A stretch of 64,000 nt of DNA from JBCCGI01 sp039029355 (GTDB lineage: Bacteria > Planctomycetota > UBA1135 > GCA-002686595), in the NCBI GenBank assembly GCA_039029355.1, contig JBCCGI010000041.1:1-64000 (forward strand), given 5' to 3'. Shown piece by piece: positions 1 through 7,205 of this stretch (positions are counted from its first letter, which is position 1; each line of letters starts with the position of its first letter). The notes under the pieces are model-generated. The model made no database searches and was not told the DNA's origin. It was given only the letters and a program-made list of their open reading frames with translations. Position numbers and translations under genes: made by a program.

Positions 1-208
1 CCGCCTCCAGCTCGCGCCGCCCTTCGCCGAGGGCGCGCAGGGCCGCCTGCACGTCCTCGGCGTCCGAGCGCGGCCACGAGCCCAGCGAGCGGCCGTCGAG
101 GGCCGCGAGCGCCTCGAAGCGGCCGTCGGAGGCGCTCGCGCGCTCCTCGCCTCCGATCCGGTTGCCGTGGGCCCGGATCTCGAAGCTGGCCTGGGTCATG
201 CCCGGCAT
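1..208 (-). CDS. Hypothetical protein, 3' end outside the window
   Basis: An open frame runs from an ATG at 208 off the left edge, giving 69 visible residues rich in Ala, Arg, Glu and Gly. Codon third positions are strongly G/C, as in the genes around it. A GGAG motif lies about 6 nt before the ATG at 208, which favours it over a second in-frame ATG at 199. I recognise no domain and see no signal peptide or membrane segment. It is divergent from rnpA with about 146 bp between the starts, in the place where rpmH is often found in other bacteria; rpmH is not here. No function is assigned. Confidence 0.5.
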   Translation of the reverse strand, partial: MPGMTQASFEIRAHGNRIGGEERASASDGRFEALAALDGRSLGSWPRSDAEDVQAALRALGEGRRELEA

Positions 209-342
209 TTTCCACTCCGCCCGCCGCGAGCGAAAGCCCGGCGGGCGGATCCCCCGCGGGTGGAGCCGCTTTCGAACGCCGCCGAGGCACGGACGCAGCG
301 CGCCGGGCGCGGCTTGTGGATGAGCTGGCGGCGCCGGGGGGC

Positions 343-348
343 TAGGGT
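343..348 (+). promoter_or_regulatory. -10 element (TAGGGT) for a leaderless rnpA transcript
   Basis: TAGGGT lies exactly 6 nt before the rnpA ATG at 355, so transcription would start at or next to the start codon. There is no Shine-Dalgarno motif before the gene. No convincing -35 hexamer is visible. The same arrangement recurs at several other genes in this window. Confidence 0.5.
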
Positions 349-354
349 AGACGC

Positions 355-750
355 ATGGACGCGAGCGACCACGGCACGCCCCGCCTGCGCTTCCGGCGCG
401 CGCACCGGCTGGTGCGCGGGGCGGATTTCCAGCGCGTGTTCCGTCAGGGCAGCCGGGCCAAGGGCTCGCTGATGACGGTCGCCGTGGCTCCGAGCGCTCT
501 CCCCCACCCGCGCCTCGGCCTCTCGATCGGCAAGGTCGTCTGGCGCGGCGCCGTGGGCCGCAACCGCGTCCGGCGTGTCTTCCGCGAGGCCTTCCGCCTG
601 GAGCAGCACGCGCTGCCGGCCGGCTACGACCTGGTGCTGATCGGCTCCGCGCCCCGTATCCGGCCCGGGCTCGCCGAGACCCGGCGCGAGCTGGTCTACC
701 TGGCGCGCAAGGCGGCGCGGCGCTACCGCGAGAAGGTGGGCGCCGAGTGA
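355..750 (+). CDS. rnpA: Ribonuclease P protein component
   Basis: This 131-residue basic protein matches RnpA, which binds the catalytic RNase P RNA and helps remove 5' leaders from pre-tRNAs in the cytoplasm. The RNR signature GRNRVRR is at residues 68-74, followed by the helix FREAFR. An upstream FQRVFRQGSR stretch matches the conserved N-terminal part of the family, and length is normal. The start is set by a TAGGGT box 6 nt upstream and the absence of a ribosome site. The stop overlaps the GTG start of yidD by 4 nt, so the two are probably translationally coupled. The usual upstream neighbour rpmH is missing and the usual downstream yidC lies about 43 kb away. Confidence 0.95.
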   Translation: MDASDHGTPRLRFRRAHRLVRGADFQRVFRQGSRAKGSLMTVAVAPSALPHPRLGLSIGKVVWRGAVGRNRVRRVFREAFRLEQHALPAGYDLVLIGSAPRIRPGLAETRRELVYLARKAARRYREKVGAE

Positions 751-992
751 AGCTCCTGCGCCGCCTCTTCGTGCTGCCGATCGTCGTGTACCGGCGCTGG
801 ATCTCGCCGTGGACGCCGCCGACCTGCCGCTTCCGGCCCACCTGCAGCGCGTACGCCGAGGAAGCGGTGCTCACCCACGGCATCGTCAAGGGCTCGCTGC
901 TCGCCGCCTGGCGCATCCTGCGCTGCCACCCGTTCAACGACGGCGGCCACGAGCCGGTCCCCCCGCGGGGTCGCTGGCGCGCCGAGGGTTGA
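747..992 (+). CDS. yidD: Membrane protein insertion efficiency factor YidD
   Basis: This 81-residue protein has the YidD core: an N-terminal hydrophobic/basic helix followed by CRFRPTCSAYAEEA, then HGIVKGSLLAAWRILRCHPF and the GGHEPVP tail, with all three conserved cysteines present. YidD is a small inner-membrane-associated protein that assists insertion of membrane proteins by YidC/Sec. The start is a GTG overlapping the rnpA stop as GTGA, the usual coupling in rnpA-yidD pairs. In most genomes yidC follows directly; here a lipoprotein gene follows and yidC is at 42206-44191. Confidence 0.95.
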   Translation: MKLLRRLFVLPIVVYRRWISPWTPPTCRFRPTCSAYAEEAVLTHGIVKGSLLAAWRILRCHPFNDGGHEPVPPRGRWRAEG

Positions 993-1012
993 GCACGGCC
1001 TCGTCCGTTGCG

Positions 1013-1018
1013 TAGGGT
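1013..1018 (+). promoter_or_regulatory. -10 element (TAGGGT) for the TolB-like lipoprotein
   Basis: TAGGGT ends 7 nt before the GTG start at 1026, predicting a leaderless or nearly leaderless mRNA. The hexamer is identical to that before rnpA. This spacing also supports 1026 over the upstream in-frame ATG at 1008, which would place the -10 box inside the coding sequence. Confidence 0.5.
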
Positions 1019-1025
1019 TGGGCGC

Positions 1026-2132
1026 GTGAAGGTTCCCACCCGCGCCCCCTTCCTGCTGTGCTTGGCAACGCTCGGCGGCTGCCAGGCCTCCAGCGTCGCC
1101 AGCGATGCACCCTTCGCCGGGCTGATGCCCGCCGACCACCTGATCCAGGAGGGCGAGCAGCACTTCGCGCGCCTCTGGAAGCTGACGAGCGGCGGCGAGA
1201 ACGCCGAGGCGTACTGGAGCTACGACGACTCGCGGCTCTGCCTGCAGCGGCGCGCGCCCGATGAGGGCATCGACTGCGACCGCATCTTCGTCACCGAAGC
1301 GGCCACCGGCGCGCTGGCGCCGGTGTCGGACGGGACCGGCACGACCACGTGCTCGTTCTTCTTGCCGGGCGACCGCGAGGTGATCTACGCCTCGACGCGC
1401 GGCGGTATGGAGGGCTGCCCCCCGCCGCTCGATTTCAGCCTCGGCTACGTCTGGGCCGTTTGGCCCGAGCACGACCTCTGGGTGCGCGACCTCGTCAGCG
1501 GCGACCTGCGCCAGCTGACCAACCTCTGGGGCTACGACGCCGAAGCAACCGTCTCGCCCGTCGGCGACCGGATGGTCTTCACGTCGACGCGCTCGGGCGA
1601 CCTCGAGCTCTGGACCGCCGACCTCGACGGACGCAACCTGCACCAGGTCACCGACCAGCTGGGCTACGACGGCGGCGCGTTCTTCAGCCACGACGGCACC
1701 AAGCTGGTCTTCCGCGCGACGATCTTTCCGGGCGGCGCGGAGGGCGAGAGCCAGCGCGAGGAGTACGTGCGCCTGCTGAAGGAGTGGCGCATCCGTCCCC
1801 ACGAGCTCGAGATCTTCGTCTGCGATGTCGACGGCTCGAACCGCCGCCAGGTGACGAGCCTGGGCGGCGCCAACTGGGCGCCGTACTTCTTCCCGGACGA
1901 CACGCGCGTGATGTTCAGCACCAACCACCACGACCCCGACCCGTCGGACGGCATCGACTTCGACCTCTTCGCGATCGACGAGGACGGCGCCGACCTGGAG
2001 CGCATCACCACCTACAACGGCTTCGACGCCTTCCCGATGTTCAGCCGCGACGGCCGCTTCCTGGCCTTCTCGTCCAACCGCGGCGGGTCCGAGCCGGGCG
2101 AGACCAACGTGTTCGTCGCGGAGTGGCGCTAG
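1026..2132 (+). CDS. TolB-like beta-propeller (PD40 repeat) lipoprotein
   Basis: The predicted 368-residue protein begins with a lipoprotein signal peptide ending in the lipobox LGGC (Cys at about residue 19), so it should be lipid-anchored outside the cytoplasm. The rest is a run of PD40/WD40-like blades of the TolB type, with repeated patterns such as DLWVRDLVSGDLRQLT, VFTSTRSGDLELW and LAFSSNRGG. TolB-like propellers usually act as binding platforms; no catalytic residues are evident. The GTG at 1026 is chosen because it gives a clean signal peptide and sits 7 nt after a TAGGGT box. No tol-pal genes are nearby, so it is not TolB itself. A fold-back repeat follows the stop. Confidence 0.75.
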   Translation: MKVPTRAPFLLCLATLGGCQASSVASDAPFAGLMPADHLIQEGEQHFARLWKLTSGGENAEAYWSYDDSRLCLQRRAPDEGIDCDRIFVTEAATGALAPVSDGTGTTTCSFFLPGDREVIYASTRGGMEGCPPPLDFSLGYVWAVWPEHDLWVRDLVSGDLRQLTNLWGYDAEATVSPVGDRMVFTSTRSGDLELWTADLDGRNLHQVTDQLGYDGGAFFSHDGTKLVFRATIFPGGAEGESQREEYVRLLKEWRIRPHELEIFVCDVDGSNRRQVTSLGGANWAPYFFPDDTRVMFSTNHHDPDPSDGIDFDLFAIDEDGADLERITTYNGFDAFPMFSRDGRFLAFSSNRGGSEPGETNVFVAEWR

Positions 2133-2151
2133 AGTCGCCCCGGGCTGCGTG

Positions 2152-2318
2152 CTAGTGTTCTGAGTCGGGGGTTCGTCGTCACCTTCCGCTCCCTGTCGGT
2201 CCCTGGCAAGGCGCAACGACGACTGCGTATCCCAAGGCGCTACGCCGAGGAGGAGCAACGCCGCCAGGGGCCGACAGGGAGCGGAACGTGTCGGCGAACT
2301 CCTGACTCAGGACACCAG
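2152..2318 (+). repeat. Fold-back element E1 (long inverted repeat with conserved core)
   Basis: The whole 167 bp can fold into one long hairpin. The outer ends GTGTTCTGAGTC (2155-2166) and GACTCAGGACAC (2304-2315) are inverted repeats with one mismatch. Inner arms at 2184-2207 and 2263-2286 are 24 nt with 23 complementary positions, the remaining one a G-U pair. The unpaired top, 2208-2262, matches the cores of the elements at 42044-42208 and 54003-54167 (shared blocks AAGGCGC, CGACGAC, GCGTATCC and GCAACGCC), although the arms differ. A small apical hairpin GGCG-CTA-CGCC lies inside the core. It fills the gap between the TolB-like gene and hsp20, and its right end overlaps the hsp20 ribosome site. 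Confidence 0.85.
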
Positions 2319-2329
2319 GAGGCGATGAG

Positions 2330-2725
2330 GTGAGCTCCGACCCCAAGAGCTGGATGTGGGCCCAGGCCAAGACGATCCTCGACCAGGCCGAGAGGATCGA
2401 GCGCGAGGTGCTGCGGGTCCGCCCGGGCAGCCCGAGCTGGGCGCCGGCGGTCGACGTGGTGCAGACCGCGTCGGAGCTCTGGGTGCTCGTCGCCGTGCCG
2501 GGCGTCGAGGCCGACTCGATCGAGGTGCGGCTCGACGGCGCACGCCTCGCCGTGGCCGGCACGCGCGCCGTACCGGCCCCCTTCCACCGCGCCGACGTCC
2601 ACCGTCTTGAGATCCCGCGCGGACGCTTCGAGCGCCGCGTCGAGCTGCCCTCGGGCCGCTACGAGCTCGTCCAGCGCGAGCTGCGGCTCGGCTGCCTGGC
2701 CCTCCACTTTCGAAAGGTCGACTGA
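2330..2725 (+). CDS. Small heat-shock protein (Hsp20/alpha-crystallin family)
   Basis: A 131-residue protein whose central part (about residues 38-128) has the alpha-crystallin layout: PAVDVVQTASELWVLVAVPGV, then SIEVRLDGARLAVAGTR, HRLEIPRGRFERRVELP and a final beta-strand. Such proteins are ATP-independent holdases that keep unfolding proteins soluble. The classic C-terminal I-x-I motif is not obvious. The start is a GTG preceded by a strong AGGAGG at 2317-2322 with 7 nt spacing, one of the few clear Shine-Dalgarno sites in the window. lon begins 8 nt after the stop, so a holdase and a quality-control protease are probably co-transcribed. Confidence 0.8.
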   Translation: MSSDPKSWMWAQAKTILDQAERIEREVLRVRPGSPSWAPAVDVVQTASELWVLVAVPGVEADSIEVRLDGARLAVAGTRAVPAPFHRADVHRLEIPRGRFERRVELPSGRYELVQRELRLGCLALHFRKVD

Positions 2726-2733
2726 GACTTCCC

Positions 2734-5568
2734 ATGGCAAAGAAAGCCGCAAAGAAGCCGGCCGAGAAGACCGCGAGCAAGGCGGGGGCGCGCAAGCAGG
2801 CGAACAAGCCCGCTTCGAAGAAGCCGGCCGCGAAGAAGCGCACGACCGAGAAGCCGGCGGGCAAGCCTGCGGCTAGGAAGCCTGCGGCCGAGAAGCCTGC
2901 GGCGAAGAAACCCGCGGCGAAGAAGCCTGCGGCGAAGAAGCCTGCGGCGAAGAAGCCTGCGGCGAAGAAGTCCGCGGCGAAGAAGTCCGCGGCGAAGAAA
3001 CCTCCGGCCAAGAAGTCCGCGGCGAAGAAGTCCGCGGCGAAGAAACCTCCGGCCAAGAAGTCCGCGGCGAAGAAGCCGGGCGCCAAGAAGGTCTCCTCCA
3101 AAAAACCCACCGCCAAGCGGGCTCCGGCCAAGAAGAAGCGCGTCGCCCCGGCGCGCGGCAAGCGCAAGGCGGCGGCGACCGCGACGCCCGACCTCCCCGA
3201 GGACGCGATCCCGATCCTCGCGGCGCGCGGCATGATCCTGTTTCCGGGGGTGGTGCTCCCGGTCCTCGTCGGTCGCGAGCGCTCGGTCCGCGCAGTGCAG
3301 GAGGCGCTGCGCCTCGAGCGGCCGATCGGCATCGTGCTGCAGCGCGACCCCGAGGCCGAGGCGCCGCCGCCCGAGGAGCTGCACGCGATCGGCACCACGG
3401 CTCAGATCGTGCGCTACCTGACCGCTCCCGACGGCAGCCACCACGTGATCGCCCAGGGCGAGGAGCGCTTCCGCGTGCGCGACTTCGTCCAGACCGAGCC
3501 CTACCTCGCCGCGCGCGTCGAGGGCATCCCCGAGACCGAATACGACGAGCTCCCCAAGGACATCGAAGCGCTCTTCGTCACGCTCAAGCAGCAGGCGCAC
3601 GAGGTGCTCGACCTCCTGCCGCAGAAGCCCGAGGATCTCGACACCGCGGTCGAGAACGCCGACGCACCCGCCGGGCTCACCGACCTGATCGCCACGTTCA
3701 TGGACGTGCCGGTCGACGAGAAGCAGGAGATCCTCGAGACCCTCGAGCTGAAGGAGCGCATGCACCGCGTGGCCGAGAAGCTCGGCCACATGGGCGACGT
3801 GCTGAAGCTCTCCTCGGAGATCCGCGAGCGCACCCAGGGTCAGCTGGAGAAGAGCCAGCGTGAGTACTTCCTGCGCGAGCAGCTGCGCACGATCGAGAAG
3901 GAGCTGGGCGAGGGCCCGGCGCCCGAGCTGCAGGAGCTCGCCAAGGCGATCGAGAAGGCGCGCATGCCGCGCACCGTCAAGAAGGAGGCGCGGCGCGAGC
4001 TGGCGCGGCTCCAGCGCATGCCCGAGGCCGCGGCCGAGCACGGTATGCTGCGCAACTACCTCGAGACGCTGACCGAGCTGCCTTGGGCCAAGTCGACCAA
4101 GGACTCGATCGACCTCGACCGCGCGCGCAAGATCCTCGAGGAGGACCACCACGGCCTCGACAAGGTCAAGCGCCGCATCCTCGAGTTCCTCGCGGTGCGC
4201 AAGCTCAAGCCGGACGGCAAGAGCCCGATCCTGTGCTTCGTCGGGCCGCCCGGCGTCGGCAAGACCTCGCTCGGCCGCTCGATCGCACGCGCGACGAACC
4301 GCAAGTACGCGCGCCTGTCGCTCGGCGGCGTGCACGACGAGGCCGAGATCCGCGGCCACCGTCGCACGTACGTCGGCGCGATGCCCGGCAACGTCATCCA
4401 AAACCTCAAGAAGGCGGGCGCCAACAACCCCGTGTTCGTCCTCGACGAGATGGACAAGCTCGGGCGCAGCTTCCACGGCGACCCGTCGTCGGCGCTCCTA
4501 GAAGTGCTCGACCCCGAGCAGAACCGCGAGTTCACCGACCACTACCTCAACGTCCCGTTCGACCTCTCGCGCGTGATGTTCGTGGGCACTGCGAACGTGC
4601 TCGACTCGATCCCCGGCCCGCTGCGCGATCGCTGCGAGGTGATCGAGATCTCGGGCTACACCGAGGAGGAGAAGCTCTCGATCGCAACGCGCTATCTCGT
4701 GCGCCGCACGCGCGAGCACGCCGGGCTCACCGAAGAGCAGCTCTCGATCAGCGAGGACGCGCTGCGCACCATCGTGCGCTCGTACACGCGCGAGGCGGGC
4801 GTGCGCAACCTCGAGCGCGAGATCGGCGCGGTGGCCCGCTTTGCCGCGACGAAGGTCGCCTCGGGCGAGTCCGAGGCGGTGCAGGTCGGAGCCGACGATC
4901 TGCACACCATCCTCGGCCCCACGCGCTTCGAGAACGAGGTCGCGCTGCGCACCAGCGTGCCCGGCGTCGCGACCGGGCTCGCCTGGACCCCCGTCGGCGG
5001 CGACGTGCTGTTCGTCGAGGCGACGCGCATGCCGGGCCGCGGCGAGCTGATCCTGACCGGCCAGCTCGGCGACGTGATGAAGGAGAGCGCGCGCGCCGCG
5101 CTCACGCTGATCCAGTCGCGGCTCAACGTGCTGGGCGTCGCCTCGTCGGCGATGCGCGAGCACGACCTCCACATCCACGTCCCCGCCGGCGCGATCCCGA
5201 AAGACGGGCCCAGCGCGGGCGTGGCGATGTTCCTCGCCATCGCCTCGCTCCTGACCGGCACGACCGTCGCCAGCGACCTGGCCGTCACCGGCGAGATCAG
5301 CCTGCGCGGCCTCGTGCTCCCGGTCGGCGGCATCAAGGAGAAGGTCCTGGCCGCGCACCACGCCGGCATCCGCACGGTGATGCTCCCGGCGCGCAACAAG
5401 AAGGACTTCGAGGAGATCCCCGAGGAAGCCCGCGAGCAGCTGCACTTCGTCTGGCTCGAGAACGTCGAGCAGGCCCTCGACCACGGGCTAGGGATTCCCG
5501 CGGCCGGGAGCGTGGCCGAGGAGCGCTCCGGCCCGCGCACCAAGCTGTCGGCCCGCAGGGGCGAGTAG
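2734..5568 (+). CDS. lon: ATP-dependent Lon protease with histone-H1-like N-terminal tail
   Basis: This 944-residue protein is a Lon protease, which unfolds and degrades damaged and regulatory proteins in the cytoplasm. Residues 1 to about 150 are a Lys/Ala/Pro-rich low-complexity tail built of KPAAK-like pentads. The LON substrate-binding domain follows (from about 155, IPILAARGMILFPGVVLPV), then a coiled region and the AAA+ module with Walker A GPPGVGKT at 504-511. The C-terminal protease domain has the Ser827/Lys870 dyad in KDGPSAG and GGIKEK. Normal bacterial Lon is about 780-820 residues, so the excess is the tail, which resembles histone H1 tails and may bind DNA. It follows hsp20 by 8 nt and is followed by a hairpin terminator. 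Confidence 0.97.
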   Translation: MAKKAAKKPAEKTASKAGARKQANKPASKKPAAKKRTTEKPAGKPAARKPAAEKPAAKKPAAKKPAAKKPAAKKPAAKKSAAKKSAAKKPPAKKSAAKKSAAKKPPAKKSAAKKPGAKKVSSKKPTAKRAPAKKKRVAPARGKRKAAATATPDLPEDAIPILAARGMILFPGVVLPVLVGRERSVRAVQEALRLERPIGIVLQRDPEAEAPPPEELHAIGTTAQIVRYLTAPDGSHHVIAQGEERFRVRDFVQTEPYLAARVEGIPETEYDELPKDIEALFVTLKQQAHEVLDLLPQKPEDLDTAVENADAPAGLTDLIATFMDVPVDEKQEILETLELKERMHRVAEKLGHMGDVLKLSSEIRERTQGQLEKSQREYFLREQLRTIEKELGEGPAPELQELAKAIEKARMPRTVKKEARRELARLQRMPEAAAEHGMLRNYLETLTELPWAKSTKDSIDLDRARKILEEDHHGLDKVKRRILEFLAVRKLKPDGKSPILCFVGPPGVGKTSLGRSIARATNRKYARLSLGGVHDEAEIRGHRRTYVGAMPGNVIQNLKKAGANNPVFVLDEMDKLGRSFHGDPSSALLEVLDPEQNREFTDHYLNVPFDLSRVMFVGTANVLDSIPGPLRDRCEVIEISGYTEEEKLSIATRYLVRRTREHAGLTEEQLSISEDALRTIVRSYTREAGVRNLEREIGAVARFAATKVASGESEAVQVGADDLHTILGPTRFENEVALRTSVPGVATGLAWTPVGGDVLFVEATRMPGRGELILTGQLGDVMKESARAALTLIQSRLNVLGVASSAMREHDLHIHVPAGAIPKDGPSAGVAMFLAIASLLTGTTVASDLAVTGEISLRGLVLPVGGIKEKVLAAHHAGIRTVMLPARNKKDFEEIPEEAREQLHFVWLENVEQALDHGLGIPAAGSVAEERSGPRTKLSARRGE
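2878..3075 (+). repeat. Tandem 15-bp coding repeat in lon (KPAAK-type pentads)
   Basis: Near-identical 15-bp units of the type AAGCCTGCGGCGAAG run in tandem and encode KPAAK, KSAAK and KPPAK pentads. A longer block containing KSAAKKSAAKKPPAK is itself duplicated, suggesting recent expansion by slippage or unequal recombination. The repeats stay in frame and precede an intact Lon core. Confidence 0.85.
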
Positions 5569-5574
5569 GCCCGC

Positions 5575-5610
5575 GCCCGAAGTCCCTCCCAGTCGACCGG
5601 GGCTTCGGGC
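5575..5610 (+). terminator. Hairpin terminator after lon
   Basis: GCCCGAAGTCCC (5575-5586) pairs with GGGGCTTCGGGC (5599-5610): 12 bp with one G-U, around a 12-nt loop, starting 6 nt after the lon stop. There is no clear T-run, so it could be a stabilising 3' hairpin. The next gene's TACGCT box begins immediately after it. Confidence 0.5.
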
Positions 5611-5625
5611 TACGCTTTAAGGGCC

Positions 5626-6513
5626 ATGCTGTTCGCCTGCCTCACCCTAGTAGCCGCCCTCGCCACCTCCCCGCTTCCCGCGGCGGAGGACGTCCAGCCC
5701 TCCAAGCGCCAGCGCGGCTCGCTGGCGATCTACGTGACGGCCTGGTCGGACCGCCTCGCCACGCACTTCGAGTCGCTCGAGAAGGAGCACATCGAGCGCA
5801 CGCTGCGCAAGGCCACCTACAACCAGGTCTCGCGACAGGCCGAGCTCGACTTTGAGAAGGCCCTGGTCAACCTCCTCATGGAGGACCTCGGCCTGAAGGC
5901 GCCCGAGAGCCGCCAGCTGGTCGAGGACGACCTCGCCCCCGCCCTGCGCAAGCGCGCCATCGAGGACTCCGAGCAGTCGCTCGACCGCTACGGCTTCCGC
6001 GCGCACCACCTGAAGGTGCTACGCCACGACCGTACCGTCCTGGGCGAGTGCGAGGAGCTGCACGACGAGTACCGCCTCACCAAGGACCAGGACAAGGCGC
6101 TACGCACCCTGGCCGAGCTCTACGCCAACCGCATGGTCGAGCTGCTCGGCATGCCGCGCGAGAAGAAGCGCATGGTCAAGCTGCTGACCGAAGGCATGGT
6201 CACCCTGCGCTACGCCCACGCCGAGACCTCCGCCCGCAACAAGGCCCGCGGCCTGCTGCGCTCCAAGTTCACCGCCCGCGACAAGCCGAAGACCGACGGC
6301 GCGCGCTTCGCGCTCGACGAGGAGATCGCGGAGATGCTGCCGAAGGCGTTCCCGGAGACGTTCTGGCGCGAGATGGCCTTCGATCACGAGCGCTGCCTGC
6401 GCGATCCGAAGGCGCACCGGAAGGTGCTGAAGGACGTGATGCGCGGTAAGGAGCGGCCGGAGGGCGCGCGTCCGCCCCAGTCGAAGGGCGAGGCCGCGCC
6501 GGACGACGAGTAG
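5626..6513 (+). CDS. Hypothetical exported protein, alpha-helical and highly charged
   Basis: A 295-residue protein with an N-terminal signal sequence (MLFACLTLVAALATSPLPAAED, probable cleavage near residue 20). The rest is rich in Arg, Lys, Glu and Leu and looks wholly helical; the region from about residue 45 to 200 reads like long amphipathic helices. The last 30 residues are a charged, disordered-looking tail. I recognise no catalytic motif or known domain. The ATG lies 9 nt after TACGCT at 5611-5616, a possible -10 box. It is convergent with the PEBP gene, 24 bp apart. Function is unknown. Confidence 0.6.
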   Translation: MLFACLTLVAALATSPLPAAEDVQPSKRQRGSLAIYVTAWSDRLATHFESLEKEHIERTLRKATYNQVSRQAELDFEKALVNLLMEDLGLKAPESRQLVEDDLAPALRKRAIEDSEQSLDRYGFRAHHLKVLRHDRTVLGECEELHDEYRLTKDQDKALRTLAELYANRMVELLGMPREKKRMVKLLTEGMVTLRYAHAETSARNKARGLLRSKFTARDKPKTDGARFALDEEIAEMLPKAFPETFWREMAFDHERCLRDPKAHRKVLKDVMRGKERPEGARPPQSKGEAAPDDE

Positions 6514-6537
6514 GCCGCGGGACGCAGACCAGAGCGG

Positions 6538-7164
6538 CTAGGCCAGCTCCGGGTTCAGCGTGTACGTCCCCACGACGCTCCCGCTCGCCAGCACGTGCCC
6601 CTCCGCCGCCGCGCGCACGTCGGCCAGCTGAAAGTCCTCCGGCAGGTCGAGCCGCTCGACGTCGAGCGCCAGCACCTCGAAGCGGTAGTGGTGCGCCAGC
6701 TCGTCGTTCCACGGCGGCGCCGGTCCGTCGTAGCCGTAGTACGTGCCCCCCATCGCCGGGTCGCCCGCGAACCACGCGGTGTAGTCGGTCACGCCCTGGC
6801 GCGAGCCGGCCGGGCCGGGCGGGTCCTGCTTGCCGCCGGGGGTGACGCCGTCGCTGCACGAGCCGGCGGCGATCTCGTTCACGTGGCTCGGCACGTCGAC
6901 CAGCACCCAGTGGACGAAGTCGGCGCGCGGCAGGTCCTTCGAGACCGTGCGGCCCTCCTGGTTGACGTCCTCGCCGCTGGTCGGCGCCGTGGAGTCGATG
7001 CAGAGCACGGCGAACGAGCGCGTGCCCTCGGGCGCGCCGCCCCAGGCGACGTGCGGGTTGCGGTTGTCGGAGAGCTCGAAGTGGTCCTCGGGGTGCATCT
7101 TCCCGAAGGCGAACTCGGACGGGATGGGGCCGTCGGGCTGGAAGCTGTCGCTGGTGACCTGCAT
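6538..7164 (-). CDS. PEBP-family protein (YbhB/YbcL, Raf-kinase-inhibitor-like)
   Basis: A 208-residue protein of the bacterial phosphatidylethanolamine-binding family. Recognisable blocks include SDSFQPDGPIPSEFAFG at the N-terminus, NPHVAWGGAPEGTRSFAVLCID, FVHWVLVDVP with the conserved His, GVTDYTAWFAGDP, the GYDGPAPPWNDELAHHYRFEVLALD block and a C-terminal GSVVGTYTL. In this family these line a small anion-binding pocket; the physiological role of bacterial members is unclear. There is no signal peptide. The ATG at 7164 follows the stop of the M28 peptidase gene by 41 nt on the same strand, so the two may be co-transcribed. Confidence 0.9.
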   Translation of the reverse strand: MQVTSDSFQPDGPIPSEFAFGKMHPEDHFELSDNRNPHVAWGGAPEGTRSFAVLCIDSTAPTSGEDVNQEGRTVSKDLPRADFVHWVLVDVPSHVNEIAAGSCSDGVTPGGKQDPPGPAGSRQGVTDYTAWFAGDPAMGGTYYGYDGPAPPWNDELAHHYRFEVLALDVERLDLPEDFQLADVRAAAEGHVLASGSVVGTYTLNPELA

Positions 7165-7205
7165 GGATTCGTCGGGGAAGTCGCTTGGGGAAGGGGAGGC
7201 CGGAG

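Noticed and set aside
315..323. DnaA-box-like TGTGGATGA upstream of rnpA, hinting at an origin
   Set aside because: A single copy with one mismatch, no AT-rich region and no dnaA or dnaN nearby; not enough to call an origin.
2878..3075. Possible CRISPR-like tandem repeats
   Set aside because: The units are 15 bp, contiguous without spacers and in frame with lon, so they are coding repeats for a Lys/Ala/Pro tail.
2659..4476. Long open frame antisense to lon (about 600 codons)
   Set aside because: It is a by-product of high third-position GC in lon: composition is Arg/Leu/Val/His-biased with no domain, and lon is certain. The same applies to long antisense frames at 723-2258, 8058-11777, 17939-20614, 20981-24928, 32182-35415, 33819-37568 and 58268-61498.
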